Assembly (NCBI GenBank): GCA_964019165.1
Contig: OZ025278.1
Coordinates: 6,088,517 to 6,152,516 of the forward strand
Direction of reading: 5' to 3'
DNA from: Mastigias papua
Taxonomy: Eukaryota; Cnidaria; Scyphozoa; Rhizostomeae; Mastigiidae
Length of the DNA: 64,000 nt
Under the pieces are notes generated by a model. That model did no database searches. It worked only from the letters and a program-made list of their open reading frames with translations, and had not been told where the DNA came from. Each line of letters starts with the position of its first letter. Within the stretch, counting starts at the first letter, position 1. Position numbers and translations under genes: made by a program. This document shows positions 1 to 10,760 of this stretch, piece after piece.

Positions 1-80
1 TGGCAATCGAAATACGGCTTCTATTTTCGTGTGAAGATGTCAACCTGCTTTTACATATGAATGTTTTGATACTTTTTTAG

Positions 81-135
81 TGGACTGTACCCGAGACATA
101 AGCAGATGTTAGTAAGAAGGTCAATGCGATGCAAG
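81..135 (+). CDS. DCTN4: DCTN4 coding exon (first in window)
   Basis: Acceptor TTTTTTAG precedes it and donor GTAGCC follows. One base completes an incoming codon, then 18 codons read [18 protein letters not shown], a near match to the vertebrate LYPRHK...KRSLRC segment. It leaves in phase 0. Confidence 0.9.
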
Positions 136-633
136 GTAGCCATTCATATTTTGTTATTCATTCTTCAATCTTTAACCTAGTATAATGTTTATCTTCGCAA
201 GAATTTCCTTTCTTAAAGATTGTATTGTGATGAATCTTTCTTTCTGAAGTACTACACCTTTCACTTGATGAGCATTTTGGAATTTCTTTCAGTGAGAATT
301 TGATGTTTTTAGCTTTTTGATTAATAGATTTTTGACAATAAGAATATTCGAACTAAGATGAGTGGATCTAGGCTACTCAACTCTTCTCATTTGTCCTGTA
401 GCGAAATTTGTATTTTATGTATGAGTATATCTTTTTCGTACCATCTCTCTCAATTTACTCTTCTTTTTGAACAGGAATGCGAACACAATCTAAGTAAACC
501 AGAATTCAACCCATCGTCGGTCAAATTCAAGATCCAGCTTGGTGCAATGTGAGTATATGTTGTAATGATTTTGAATCTAGCTATAGGAAATCTTACTGGA
601 TCACGTAATCAATCAATAAAGAATTCAATCAAC

Positions 634-668
<35 letters not shown>

Positions 669-3600
669 ATCAGTTACGTCATATGATATTTGAGCACTTG
701 GAATATCTGCTAATATTTCATAATGACAACAGGCATGCAACAAGGAGTTTTTGAAGGCATGATTCTAATCATCAAAAAGGGCACATTGTACAACCTCTAT
801 AGAGAATGTATCTTGAAGTCATTTTTCAGATTTAGAAATAAAAGAAATCGTACGGGAATTGTGAGTATTTCGTTGCTTTCAAGTGTAACAAAGATTATAT
901 TATTAGTAGGCCTACTCGACAAAAATATAATGAAAATATCAACTTTGAAAAAGTTGCAAATATTTAGCAAGCGAGATGAAGATGGAGCAAAATACAAGTA
1001 CCAAACAATGCTTGTTTCGATATTAGGAATTGATTTTGTGTACTTTCAGAGAGGGGTATAGTACTCAAGATCCCATATTAAACTAGGAGGACAGATGATG
1101 TATCTTGACGCAACAGATACAGTAGGGATGGTTATAATGGATTCATCCAGCAGGGCCTGCAACTATCTGCCCCATGATCTTATCGCACTCAAAATCTCCC
1201 CATATCGCTTAGTGACAGCATTTTTTATTGTTTCACTCTGTAGATAATCTCATAATATTATATCAATTCAATGCAGGAATTATACTCCTCAACTGAAAAT
1301 TGCTTCGATTCCACCGTTAATTGTTAATAAGGTAGGTTTTCCAATTGAAATTATGTGTGATACATATATATTTATATTGACTGTTGAATCTAGTGGTTTT
1401 GCCTACATAACACGCAGCAAGTAAATTTTCTGTAATTTTACACAATTTTTATAGTTACTTCTGAACGCTGTTTACTCAGCACAAATTCCATTTTTGTGGC
1501 GTTTATTTTGAAAATAGCCACCTAACTCATTATACATTTAATTAGAGTTGGATGTATTGCCTAAATTTTTCTTTATTATGATCTTACTCAGGCAATTTAA
1601 TACTTGTTCTCAGGTTACAGATGAAATCCGCATAGAAGAACCACAAATTTTAAGAGTCCTTGCCCTTAGTTTTCCTGATTTTGACCGCTTAGATAGGAGC
1701 CTAACTATTCTAATAAATTTGCGTATTCTTATAAACAAGATGTTAAAATTTAACTTTAACTCGTTCAGAAAGTAAGCTAAGTATTTTTGTTCAAGGTAAG
1801 AACATCATTTTTTAGTGCTTACTCACCAGCAAAACTATTGTTTATGAACCACTACCTTCAATTGCTTAGTTATGTTTCTTTTATAAGAGCCTTTTTAACT
1901 TTGGAGGCCCAAAAAAGGGAAGCTCTTTTATAGGGAGGTTCATAAGAATTAATTCAACTCACTGTACGATCGAAATGCTTGTTGTTGCAGGAAGGTCAGA
2001 TTGTCTTGACAGTTACTAATCCGATTGACAGTGTAATGCAGGTTAGTTTCAGACAAGTCGAGGAAGGAGACGATGATTTTGACAAAAGAACTGCAGATGT
2101 AAGTAGAGCAAAATTTACCATTTTGTCGAATATTCTTCCTAGATTCTAATAGTTTTGATACTCTCTCGGATTTGGTAGATTTGAAAATGAAGTTCATCAT
2201 TTGGATGAAAGAGCATTTGTTGCCCATATTGAAATACGCTCATTCGAAAGATACTTTCGATATTGGATGTATCCAAGAAACGGACATTACAGACTTACAA
2301 ACTTTTCCAATTTCCAACGCAGATAGCCCAAACATAAAGGACAATAGTTTGCTATAAAGTAGTAGTAGAATTTATTAACAGTCGTTTAATGCAATGAAGG
2401 TATTGAAATGGTAACATGTTTGAAAACTTTTGGCCCATTGCAACTTTAAGCAATGTAACTGACATTACCCTTAAAAAAGACATGCTAATTAGTACACTTT
2501 TTCAATCATTGATATCATGTCAATTATAGCTTACAATAAACTGAACGAACTTAATTGAATAAACACGAAAGGCTTTAATTAATGAATTAATTGGAAAGCT
2601 GTTAAATTGTAGTCTGATTTAATTGAAAATTCCAAAAAGCTTGGTAGCGGACATTACACATGACGTGTAACAGAGATTACATATTTGTCTCATCAACGTA
2701 TATTATACAAATATTATAGAATCTTTATCAGTTGTTCTCCTTTTGTGAATAGTTAATTAAATGTAGTGGGATTGCGAAACAGAACGATACGCGTTCTTTC
2801 TGTATCAAACACAAATAGCTAAACAAAATGAAATGCCCTTACAGGCTCAAAGTTTTAGATTATTAGATTCCGCAAACAACCAATCTTTTCTTTCTGAGAC
2901 TGAATGGAAAGGATCGTGCAGCCCTTGTAACAACTTTGGCAAGGGTGTTGAAAGATTTGTAAAAGCGTGATTCCTTTTCTTTTATTTCGGTAGTGATTTT
3001 CTTAATGCTGCATTGCTTTGCTACTCTTAGGCGATTCAGATGATTTAGGTCTGTTTTAAAGGCTCAACTTATACTGACAATCCTCTTTCCTAGTCTATCT
3101 TTACGTAACATTATTTCATTTTCGTCTTTATTTAGTTTCTCTTGATATTCCCTCATTTTAATTCTTGGAGACTTTGGCGTCTCTAGTTGTTACAGGAGTG
3201 TATAAAAATATACGGCCAAAGCTCCTTTCAGTGGTTAATTGGTGGCCACTGGTAGTAAAATCTGGAGTGAATCTTTCTTGGAAAAGCCACGTCCACTCCA
3301 TTGCTAAACATGCATCTCAGAAACTTGGCTTCCTCTCGAGAGCCCGTGGCCTTTTCTGCCCTTCTCAGCTGCTGACTATATACAAATCTCAGGTTCGTCC
3401 TTCACTGGAGTACTGCTCCCATGTTTGGGATGGTGCTCCCAGATCTTCTCTACATCTTCTTGACAAAGTCCAATCCAAAGCCATCCGTCTGATAAATAAT
3501 CCAAGTCTCACCAAATCTCTCCAATCTCTCTCTCATCATCGTCTGGTTGCAGATCTGTCCATTTTCTATCGATATTTTTATGGAAATTGCTCACAGGAAA

Positions 3601-6600
3601 TCAAGAGTATTATTCCTGACCCCTTGAAGCATGTTCGACCCACAAGAAGCTCTACTCAGTCACACCCTTTCCAAGTCACACTATCTAACCCACGAACTCT
3701 TTCCCACAAATCTTCTTTCATTTCAAGAACCTGTCAACTATGGAACACTTTACTTTCCACTTCCTTTCCTGAATCCTACAACTTAGCTTGCTTCAAATCT
3801 AACATCAACAAACTTGATCTCATCTCCCTATCTAATTAACTTTCCTTTCTCTTTCTTCCCTTGTCAGGGCTTTGTTATAGGTTCTATTGGCCTTTCTCTA
3901 ACATTACTTACTAAAAAAGCCCTGTTTTTGCTCATTTTTAACATGTAATCTCCGTTGCATAATGTCTGTTATGGGAATTGACAACGAAAATAAGAACAAA
4001 CAGTATAATTTAATGGTCTGTCTTAATTGTTTTATAACAGTACAAGAAAATATTAAAACGGAGAGATATGGTGAATGTTGCATGGATTTGAAAAAGAGAA
4101 ACATTATTTATTGTAACGGACATTACAATCCCTCACACTTTCTTACTTTTACAGAAAGGAAGATTTTCGAGTAATGTAAATAGTTGAAAAATGTATAGTT
4201 TGCGTCAATTGATAGTAATAGAAAGAAGTAGAGGAGTTGTTGCTTAAAGAATGTAAACAAAGAGTAGTATATTAAGTGGAAAAAATGTTGCTACTTTTCA
4301 TTTTCTACTTGAAACTGTAGTGCTTTGCAAGAAAATTATTACTATTACTCTTATTTTTATTACTGTTATCAATTTATTTAAAGGTGACTCTCTAATTTAG
4401 ATAGCTGCAACAACAGCTAATTAAGGCAAACTATAACTAAACGAAAATACGTTATAATTTACAATGAACAAAAGCAGAAGATGAAAAAAATAATTAATCT
4501 AAAAACCCCAAATCTTGTATACAAACTCTACACAATCTGCAGGTGTATGAATCGCCAATGCACTGTTTTTTTCTTTTAAATTCCTGAATTGTGCAACAGT
4601 CTTTCAAAAAGCTTGGAAGTGAGGACCACAAAAGAGGCTGCCTTCAAATAAATTGATAAAAAGTGGAATGCAGAAAAAATTAAGACAAAACAGGCATAAT
4701 CATATGTTTTTGAAAAGCTCCAAGTCTGAACAAACATGTTTCAAATGTATGGATCTAATTGAGGGGCTTCAAAAGCCACATTTTGGAGAATTTAAAATGG
4801 ATTCACCTTATGGCTCTTTTATTCAAATACGCTGTTGTATCATTGCATTTTGTTCTATTTTGATCTTCTTTGTGCCATTCAAGTTTTCATTCTATATAGT
4901 TATTTCTGAATTATTGCAGTTACCTCGATTTAAGTAGGCTTCTTTGGCAACTGACTGCTTCGTCTTTTAGAGATGTTTGTATCAAGTATTCCATGACACT
5001 ATGCAATGTCCAGTTGGAAATCCGATGAAAACTTCTCCTTACTATACTTAGCAATGTTTTTGCGATAGACGGATAACAATGAATTTGCTTGAGTTATTTT
5101 TTGTGACGAAGGCTTAGGTATTCGAACTCATTGAGGCCATTGCCTCGGGAGGCTGGAAAGAACTTAAAGGTTTATCTTTGGAGACATTCTGTACTGCACT
5201 ATAACACAAATGATGAATGGACTTTCATTCATACACCATACGTATAAATTATTCCTTTGAACATTGAACTCGTCCTCAAACATTACTGGATAGCCTAGAA
5301 ATGGGACTATGTGCTCTATAATGAAAGTTTCATATATAGCAATTGACTGAGATAGTGGTATTCACTAATGGTTCAGATGCGAAATTCATTTGAAACATTT
5401 TGTTTTTCATATTTTGGTTCATTCTTTTTTTTGTTTCCTTCAATTATTTAATAGCTAAGTAACTCTATAAACTGCACCGAATGCTATGTTCATTCACGTT
5501 TTTCTGTTCCATTGTATTTTCCAGCTAATTTATGTTTGTATTCCAAAGAGCTTTCTCCTTTGCACTCAATCTAGCACTGTCTATATCAAGCCACTTTTCA
5601 CCTAAGTTAAAAAGCAGCTTCACTGCCCTTTGTAGCTATTCTTTCTTCGCAGGGACTCTCGTTTGACCTCTGAATTTATTGTGTATTTTGCATTTGGGAA
5701 CTGACCATGGTTAAGAATGATCGTATCAGTAGATGCTTGCAGATTTTAGTAAAAAGTATTATCCACGTTTTACAGAACGTTTAGAAAACAAATTTTCTTG
5801 GACCATGAGCATAGAGAGTTTTGTACAGTTGCTGCCATTCACAGCTTTGTTTTAATAAGCCTCATGCCTATAGGTCTACTGAGACTTGAATTTTTCCCAA
5901 AAATGATATGCGAATTCCATAACTAAGAAAATACTTTACTACCCTTGAAGCTCAGCCACAATCAGAAAACATGAATGCAAAGCCCTAAAAGAAAAGAATT
6001 GATTTTGAGTGTCAACAAAATGCTAAACAGTACACTATGCATTATTCAAATCAATATTTGAAAATCTTCTTATCATATAAAGCATATCATAGGCATGCTT
6101 TGAAGCTTATATTCTTAAAATGAAAAGCATATATTAAAGCTTAAGCTAAATATGCTGACGCTTGTTAAAGGTATATTTACCATATATCTCTATGGTACCG
6201 CTGGTACTTAATTTTTCATAAATCATTAACCATTTTCAGTGTATTATTACTTTTTGCTCTTTAGAGGAAATATTTTCCTTTCAGAGTCTACCAGCAGTGA
6301 TAACTCAATTGGATATCTTATATGCGTAGGAAAGCTATTTTGAAAAGTAAATGATCACAGGATAATCATTGTTATTATTAGTCGTAATTTTGGCCCATTC
6401 TTGACATGATTTGGAAATATTGTTTTGTTTTGTCTAGTTAGTGTTTTTCTTTGGGTTAAGTTGAGTGACAGAAATTTGTGTTGACCAGTGCTATGACTGG
6501 CGAATGTATGTTACCATGATATGAACATTCGTATTGTGTAATTAAATCTCATTGAGCTTAGCACTTATTCTTGAGCATGGTTTGGTTGCAGATTGAGTTG

Positions 6601-8661
6601 CCAAAGGCACCTATCCCCATTGCTGCAAAAGATGCATCATCAGAATTCGATGAATTTGACAGTTCAACTGACCATTTTGAGGATGACCCATCGTAAGTAT
6701 TTAGCTTCTGTTCATTCAGGCCTCCCAGAGACGGAATTAAATAAATGAAAAGCATTAAAATTTAAGTGTAGCGTAAATTAATATTAGCATCAAGTTTTAT
6801 AAATGTCCTCTTCCCAGATCAATTTTTATCCATATTTGATCGATAGAGACAGATACTGAATATCAGCAATAAAAACATGCATATATGATATTTGCTGTTC
6901 TCATATTGAGATTCAGGCTCTCATATTCATGAGATTTGAGTCTCCTTACTGAGGGAAAGAAGATTTTGATCGGCATTGTTGACAATATATCGATTGGGTA
7001 ACATAGAAAAGAATGAAATTTAAGAGAAACCAGCGTGAAATAATATAAGTTCCATTTTGACTATGCTATGAAATAGCATAAAATATCGCAGGAAAATCGC
7101 ATAACTTCGTAAAATATTCAGTTACTTTGGCTGGGAAGCCTGTTCTTTAGAAAATTGAAAACCCAAATGAGTTTCTTGTTATTGAAGTATACATTGAAGT
7201 TGCCCTTCAATTGCAGACTTATTATTTACTTTTAAAGACTTGATCATACGCCGGTATTCAACAATCAGTTTTATCGTCCCAGGAGTTATTTTTATTGATC
7301 TTTGAGTGATCTAGGTATTATGCAATAAATTCGTTATTGCATCATGTTTTGTATGAAATTGTTGGTGGAAATATTTGATACAAGAAGTTAGGGTTTAAAA
7401 TGTGCTTTGATAGTATGCTGCTTCTCAGAAAGGTTCAAAATCGTTATTATCCATTTTTGTCGTGGATCAGAGTAATGTTTCATTACCATAGCCCTTTCTC
7501 CTTCTTAGAGTTATTCAGACGAGACAAGCAAACAAAGTTTGGTTTTATGCAAAGATCAAATCTTTCAAGCCAGTTTCAGAGGGTGTAAAGGTATATTTGT
7601 TATATGTAATACAAATTACTGTCAAGCTTCTTTTGAAGAGTACGCGTTGAAACAAAGGACGGATCATTACTTGTATTGTTGTGTGTGTATATAACGGCGG
7701 TTTTACATTGCTACTCTTAAATGTTGTTCTTTCAATGCGTAATCTTCATGCAATGGTGTAAGCAGATGATTTTTGAGGCATAAGTCATAGCTCGTTTTGG
7801 TGTGTGTATATGTGCACTTTATATGCTCTGCTGTGACTGTTGTCAACGTTAATGGTCTAGAAATTACTTTCTTGTTGTGCTATATGATATTAGTGCATAT
7901 GTATGTTTAGTCCTCTTTGTTTCTAATACTTCAGTATTAAATACTGTCAATTATAGTAAAGGAGGACGCTGCGATGGTGACAAGCAATTTTGTTTCATTA
8001 GCAGATCATTTGTCTTCGCGTTGTTTTCTGTAGTCAGTTGGTCCTGATCATAGTTAAATCATCATCATCATCATCAATCATCATCATCAGTTATCAATCA
8101 TCATCATCAGTTATCAATCATCATCATCAGTTATCAATCATCATCATCAGTTATCAATCATCATCATCAGTTATCAATCATCATCATCAGTTATCAATCA
8201 TCATCATCAGTTATCAATCATCATCATCATCACTTATCAGTCATAATCATCAGTCATCATTATCAATTATCATCATCATCATCACCACCCCATCATCATC
8301 ACCACCACCATCATCATCATCAAAAATAGTTGTAGCAGCAGCCCATCGCCACCTTCTTAGCCTTTTCATCTTTGTTATTATTGTGGAGCCCATTAAGCCT
8401 GATTGGTGACCATTTGTGCGTTTCCTCTCATTCTAGTGCATTTTCAAAATGTCATTTGAGTATACGGTTGTAACAGCCTCTATCTCACGTCAAAGCATTG
8501 AGTCAGGAGAAAAGAAAGCTTCAAAACCGACCGAGAGCACAGTTGGCTTGCAGATTCTTGTTCATTTAAACATTGATGCGGAATCAATTGCAGAAGCTTC
8601 TAAAGATTTTAAAGATCCTTTGGATGTTAATAAAAAAACTGAACTAGCAACTGTAGTGTGA
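81..8661 (+). CDS. DCTN4: DCTN4, dynactin subunit 4 (p62), C-terminal half, 7 exons, 5' end outside window
   Basis: Exons 81-135, 475-548, 1277-1331, 1991-2098, 6592-6692, 7509-7590 and 8437-8661 join in one frame (700 nt; 232 residues plus TGA). Every intron is GT-AG. Recognition rests on the run [35 protein letters not shown]...SIPPL, VLTVTNP and [11 protein letters not shown], which follow the order of vertebrate p62. The family protein is part of the pointed-end complex of dynactin, with Arp11, p25 and p27, and helps the dynein adaptor bind cargo. The Cys pair in RCKEC is part of the conserved cysteine region. The tail after VHLNI is about 25 residues longer than in vertebrates and rich in Asp, Glu and Lys. 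Identity is very likely; N-terminal exons lie upstream of the window. Confidence 0.93.
475..548 (+). CDS. DCTN4: DCTN4 coding exon ([11 protein letters not shown] block)
   Basis: Acceptor TTTTTGAACAG, donor GTGAGT. It encodes [18 protein letters not shown] and then KIQLGA, the most conserved block of p62. It enters in phase 0 and leaves in phase 2. Confidence 0.96.
606..668. repeat. (TCAA)n microsatellite
   Basis: Tetranucleotide run of TCAA/CAAT with two CAAC variants, inside a DCTN4 intron 60 bp after the exon that ends at 548. Confidence 0.9.
1277..1331 (+). CDS. DCTN4: DCTN4 coding exon
   Basis: Acceptor ATGCAG, donor GTAGGT. The entering G completes an ATG codon, then 18 codons read [18 protein letters not shown], matching vertebrate NYIPEVRIMSIPNL. 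Leaves in phase 0. Confidence 0.92.
1991..2098 (+). CDS. DCTN4: DCTN4 coding exon (VTNP beta-strand region)
   Basis: Acceptor GTTGTTGCAG, donor GTAAGT. 36 codons, phase 0 to phase 0. It begins [20 protein letters not shown] and ends [10 protein letters not shown], equivalent to vertebrate SQVLLTLTNPVENLTHVTLF and the acidic stretch after it. Confidence 0.93.
2260..2880. repeat. Dispersed repeat R1, copy 1
   Basis: Clearly related, with scattered substitutions and small indels, to 11755-12370. Both copies carry the word GGACATTAC or close variants several times, the phrase TTTTTCAATC(A/T)TTGATATCAT and the phrase ACATATTTGTCTCATCAA. No coding potential is seen. GGACATTAC recurs at about 4110, beyond the LINE fragment at 3.2-3.9 kb, so that LINE may sit inside a longer R1 copy. 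Element class unknown. Confidence 0.7.
3195..3900 (+). mobile_element. 5'-truncated CR1/Jockey-group LINE, RT C-terminal tail (copy A)
   Basis: An open frame ending at 3839 encodes the C-terminal part of a non-LTR retrotransposon polyprotein. The diagnostic run is [20 protein letters not shown], then [20 protein letters not shown] and [14 protein letters not shown], followed by a region with [10 protein letters not shown] and an end at [10 protein letters not shown]. The catalytic part of the RT is missing. The segment is still open over some 190 codons, so this copy looks fairly young. The same family recurs in degraded form at 20.9-23.2 and 37.1-38.3 kb. It lies in sense orientation in a DCTN4 intron. 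Confidence 0.85.
3901..6590. other. DCTN4 intron stretch without recognised gene
   Basis: AT-rich intron sequence. I see no conserved protein segment on either strand and no long tandem repeat. The reading frames in it are short and low-complexity. One GGACATTAC word near 4110 resembles repeat R1. Confidence 0.6.
6592..6692 (+). CDS. DCTN4: DCTN4 coding exon (acidic linker)
   Basis: Acceptor TTGGTTGCAG, donor GTAAGT. 33 codons plus two bases: [20 protein letters not shown] and then an acidic run ending EDDP. It corresponds to the PPKELVLAGKDAAAEYDE...DDPD segment of vertebrate p62. The intron before it is 4.5 kb and carries a LINE fragment. Confidence 0.9.
6717..7142. mobile_element. hAT-like MITE, copy 1
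   Basis: Begins CAGGCCTCCCAG and ends CTGGGAAGCCTG, a 12-bp terminal inverted repeat with one mismatch. Interior phrases such as TTGACAATA...GGGTA(A/G)CATAG and a run of CATAAA/CATAAC words near the right end are shared with 21427-21845. No open frame. The 8 bp before the left end (TGTTCATT) resemble TGTTCTTT at 7141-7148, so the exact end is uncertain by 2 bp. CAGG ends suggest hAT. Confidence 0.7.
7509..7590 (+). CDS. DCTN4: DCTN4 coding exon (QANKV block)
   Basis: Acceptor TTTCTCCTTCTTAG, donor GTATAT. One base plus 27 codons: [20 protein letters not shown] and then PVSEGVK, aligned to vertebrate [25 protein letters not shown]. Leaves in phase 0. Confidence 0.9.
8058..8323. repeat. 20-bp minisatellite merging into (ATC)n
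   Basis: About eight near-perfect copies of the 20-bp unit TCATCATCAGTTATCAATCA, then degenerate ATC/ACC triplets. It ends about 110 bp before the acceptor of the last DCTN4 exon. The Ser/His/Ile-rich frame across it is an artefact of the repeat. Confidence 0.95.
8437..8661 (+). CDS. DCTN4: DCTN4 terminal coding exon and stop
   Basis: Acceptor CCTCTCATTCTAG. 74 codons then TGA at 8659-8661. It starts [12 protein letters not shown] (vertebrate VCFKMKHDFKNL), passes ESGEKK and ends its conserved part at [11 protein letters not shown] (vertebrate IWLTQHVELSL). About 25 further residues, [15 protein letters not shown] onward, extend past the vertebrate C-terminus. Confidence 0.88.
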   Translation, partial: CIFKMSFEYTVVTASISRQSIESGEKKASKPTESTVGLQILVHLNIDAESIAEASKDFKDPLDVNKKTELATVV

Positions 8662-9503
8662 ACAACATAATATTTTAGCCATATTTCCTAGAACTAGATT
8701 TATTCGTTGTCATTAGAGTAATTTATGCAGTACGATTTCGTTTGAAATAATAAGTAGTAGTTATTGGAAACCACAAGATGATCGTTATTTTGCCATATGA
8801 CTTCTGAAGATTATTTCCGATTGCAGAGCAATATGATGTGCTTTATGTACAAAAAGAATTTAATTCATTTGATATCTTTTTTAGATATGTATCTTAACTT
8901 GCGTTCATGCAATACCATCATTGTTGATGATGTGATCGAGGTTCTGGTTTGAAATAGGCTTAGAACAGTGCGTAGATAACATACCGCTAGTTGAAACCTA
9001 CTAGTAAACCAATTTTTGGAGATATTTAAGTTTTCAGATTCAACAGTTCAATTTATTGCAACTATGTTCTACTTTTTTTGAAAACAGATGCCTGTGTACG
9101 TTTTAAAATATTTCGTTTTTTAATTCTTATAAGTTTTTCTACGGTGGATAATCAGCTCAGCAATAAAAGGATGGAGCATAAAATGGGATCATTATCACGC
9201 ATAGGTTTTGCTAGTATTTCGCCGCAATGATAGATTTCAGCAACTTTAGCTTCCGATTTCCTTTATTTCTTTCCGTTTCTCATTCATGCTTTGGCAAAAC
9301 TGTGAGAGTTCATATTATCAAATATCTCTGAATTTGTTTGCTGGTTTCCTTGATAGTTACAATGCTTCCACAAGATTTACGTAAACACACCCTGGTACTA
9401 GCCTTACTGTCGATTGTATACAATCTCATTAACTTTCTGAAATAGGTGATATTTTTAAAACTCTGTATGCAATTTCAAAAATATCTCCTATTCATTATTC
9501 CAG
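8662..9503. other. DCTN4 3' flank
   Basis: No gene recognised. It holds the presumed DCTN4 3' UTR; the only clear AATAAA is at 9162-9167, 500 bp after the stop. The part after that leads into the putative first exon of the unidentified gene. Confidence 0.5.
9162..9167 (+). other. Possible DCTN4 polyadenylation signal
   Basis: AATAAA in the context GCAATAAAAGG, the first canonical hexamer I find downstream of the DCTN4 stop. No transcript evidence is available. Confidence 0.4.
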
Positions 9504-9525
9504 ATATGCTTAACTATACCATCTT

Positions 9526-10280
9526 ATGAACGAACGGTGGAAGGCAAGAGAAGGGGTCACCAAACTACGGCCCGAAGGCCTGATCAGACCCACGAAGGCA
9601 TTCTATCCGGCGCACCGATGGTACTTGATGTTAGAGTTCAAGTTTTATCTTTTGTCTTATGGTTACGGAATGATGTGTTCCTGTTGGTTTCAGAGCTTCA
9701 TAATTATCCACCATTTCATGTTATTAAATCTTTTTCTTTTCACTTTTGGTTTTACAGCTTTTTCTCGGAGCTTTCGTTCTGGCTTGCAGGTATTGACCAG
9801 AATAATTGTGCAGCACGCGCTCGTCATCCTTTCAGTTATCTGGCCCGCTACAAAATGTTTGGAGAACCTTTGGCTAGAGATAAGGGTATTTTATTTTTGC
9901 TTCCTCAATTCGTAAATGCAGTAGGTAATGCAATTATTTACGTTTGAAGTCGAACTTGGAATGACTGCAAGTTAATATGACATAAATTACAGGTAAGTAA
10001 TCTGGCAAGGGCAACCTCATGTGAAAGGTGGGCGTAACTATCTGATTAGAACTTGAAGTTGCGGGGCCTCTTGTTGAACGACTTCAGAGCCGTTGCGTCG
10101 GAGGACGATTCATTGTGGGCATATTGTACAGTTTTCTTGGAGTTTAAAGACCAAAAGGTGTTATCAGAACGGGAAAGAATTGGAATATATGTAAAGCTGT
10201 ATACCGAAGAGCATGTGCAAATCATAGGGGAGGTATCTGTAATTTCAGTCAATGATCTCAATCTAATTTGCCCCGGCTAG
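9526..10280 (+). CDS. Tentative 3-exon gene of unknown function between DCTN4 and CLN3
   Basis: Proposed exons are 9526-9620, 9758-9911 and 10050-10280 (480 nt, 159 residues plus TAG). The phases match at both joins (2 then 0) and the introns are 137 and 138 bp, both GT-AG, with a good pyrimidine tract before the second exon. The segment is noticeably richer in G and C than its surroundings and stays open, as coding sequence would. Visible pieces are KLRPEGLIRPTKAFYPAHR, GIDQNNCAARARHPFSYLAR followed by YKMFGEPLARDKG, and YCTVFLEFKDQK followed later by HVQIIGEVSVISVNDL. No signal peptide or family motif is recognised. The start at 9526 follows a nearby in-frame stop at 9511, but an upstream exon joining at the acceptor before 9504 is possible. 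Other splice choices also keep frames open, so the protein is uncertain. Confidence 0.38.
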
Positions 10281-10651
10281 TTGGTAACGGTAGGCCACCA
10301 GTACTGCAGTCTACTACTTTGGTACATTTCTTTTCTTGATAGTTCTTAGATAACATTGATTATAAGACGATCAGTTTTAAAATGTCAATCTAAGGTATGA
10401 TTTGCACCGTGGTACGCATTTAAACTTTGAGGATATTTCCCACGCTTAAGTATATTGATCAGGTTTAAGGCTTTCTGATACAGTTTTGTGAAACTTAAGC
10501 CTAGTGTTTTGTGATAGCATTAATTCTAGTACCAACTTATTGTATTTGTGAAAAATGTAGGGCCCACGTCTGCATTTGTGACGAGAACTTGACCTAATCT
10601 TTTATTTTATTCTGTGACGATAGCTGTCAGCTTTCTATTGTTTGTAGAGTT

Positions 10652-10760
10652 ATGGATGTAGATGATAATGATCAATATGGTTATGAAGTCCTTGCGGGTG
10701 CAGCACTAAATGAAGAAAACTCAAAGCTACTACAAAATGGAGATAACACAGAGAAAAAAG
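10652..10760 (+). CDS. CLN3: CLN3 exon 1 (N-terminal cytosolic tail)
   Basis: ATG at 10652; 36 codons plus one base, donor GTACAA. It encodes MDVDDNDQYGYEVLAGAALN and then a Glu/Asn/Lys-rich end. The tail is acidic as in other CLN3 proteins but not conserved in detail. TTTCTATTGTTTGTAG ends 5 bp upstream of the ATG and looks like a splice acceptor, so a non-coding 5' exon may exist. Confidence 0.85.

Noticed and set aside
10046..10261. A minus-strand frame opposite the third exon of the unknown gene
   Set aside because: Shadow frame; the plus-strand version has compatible splice sites and phase, the minus has none.
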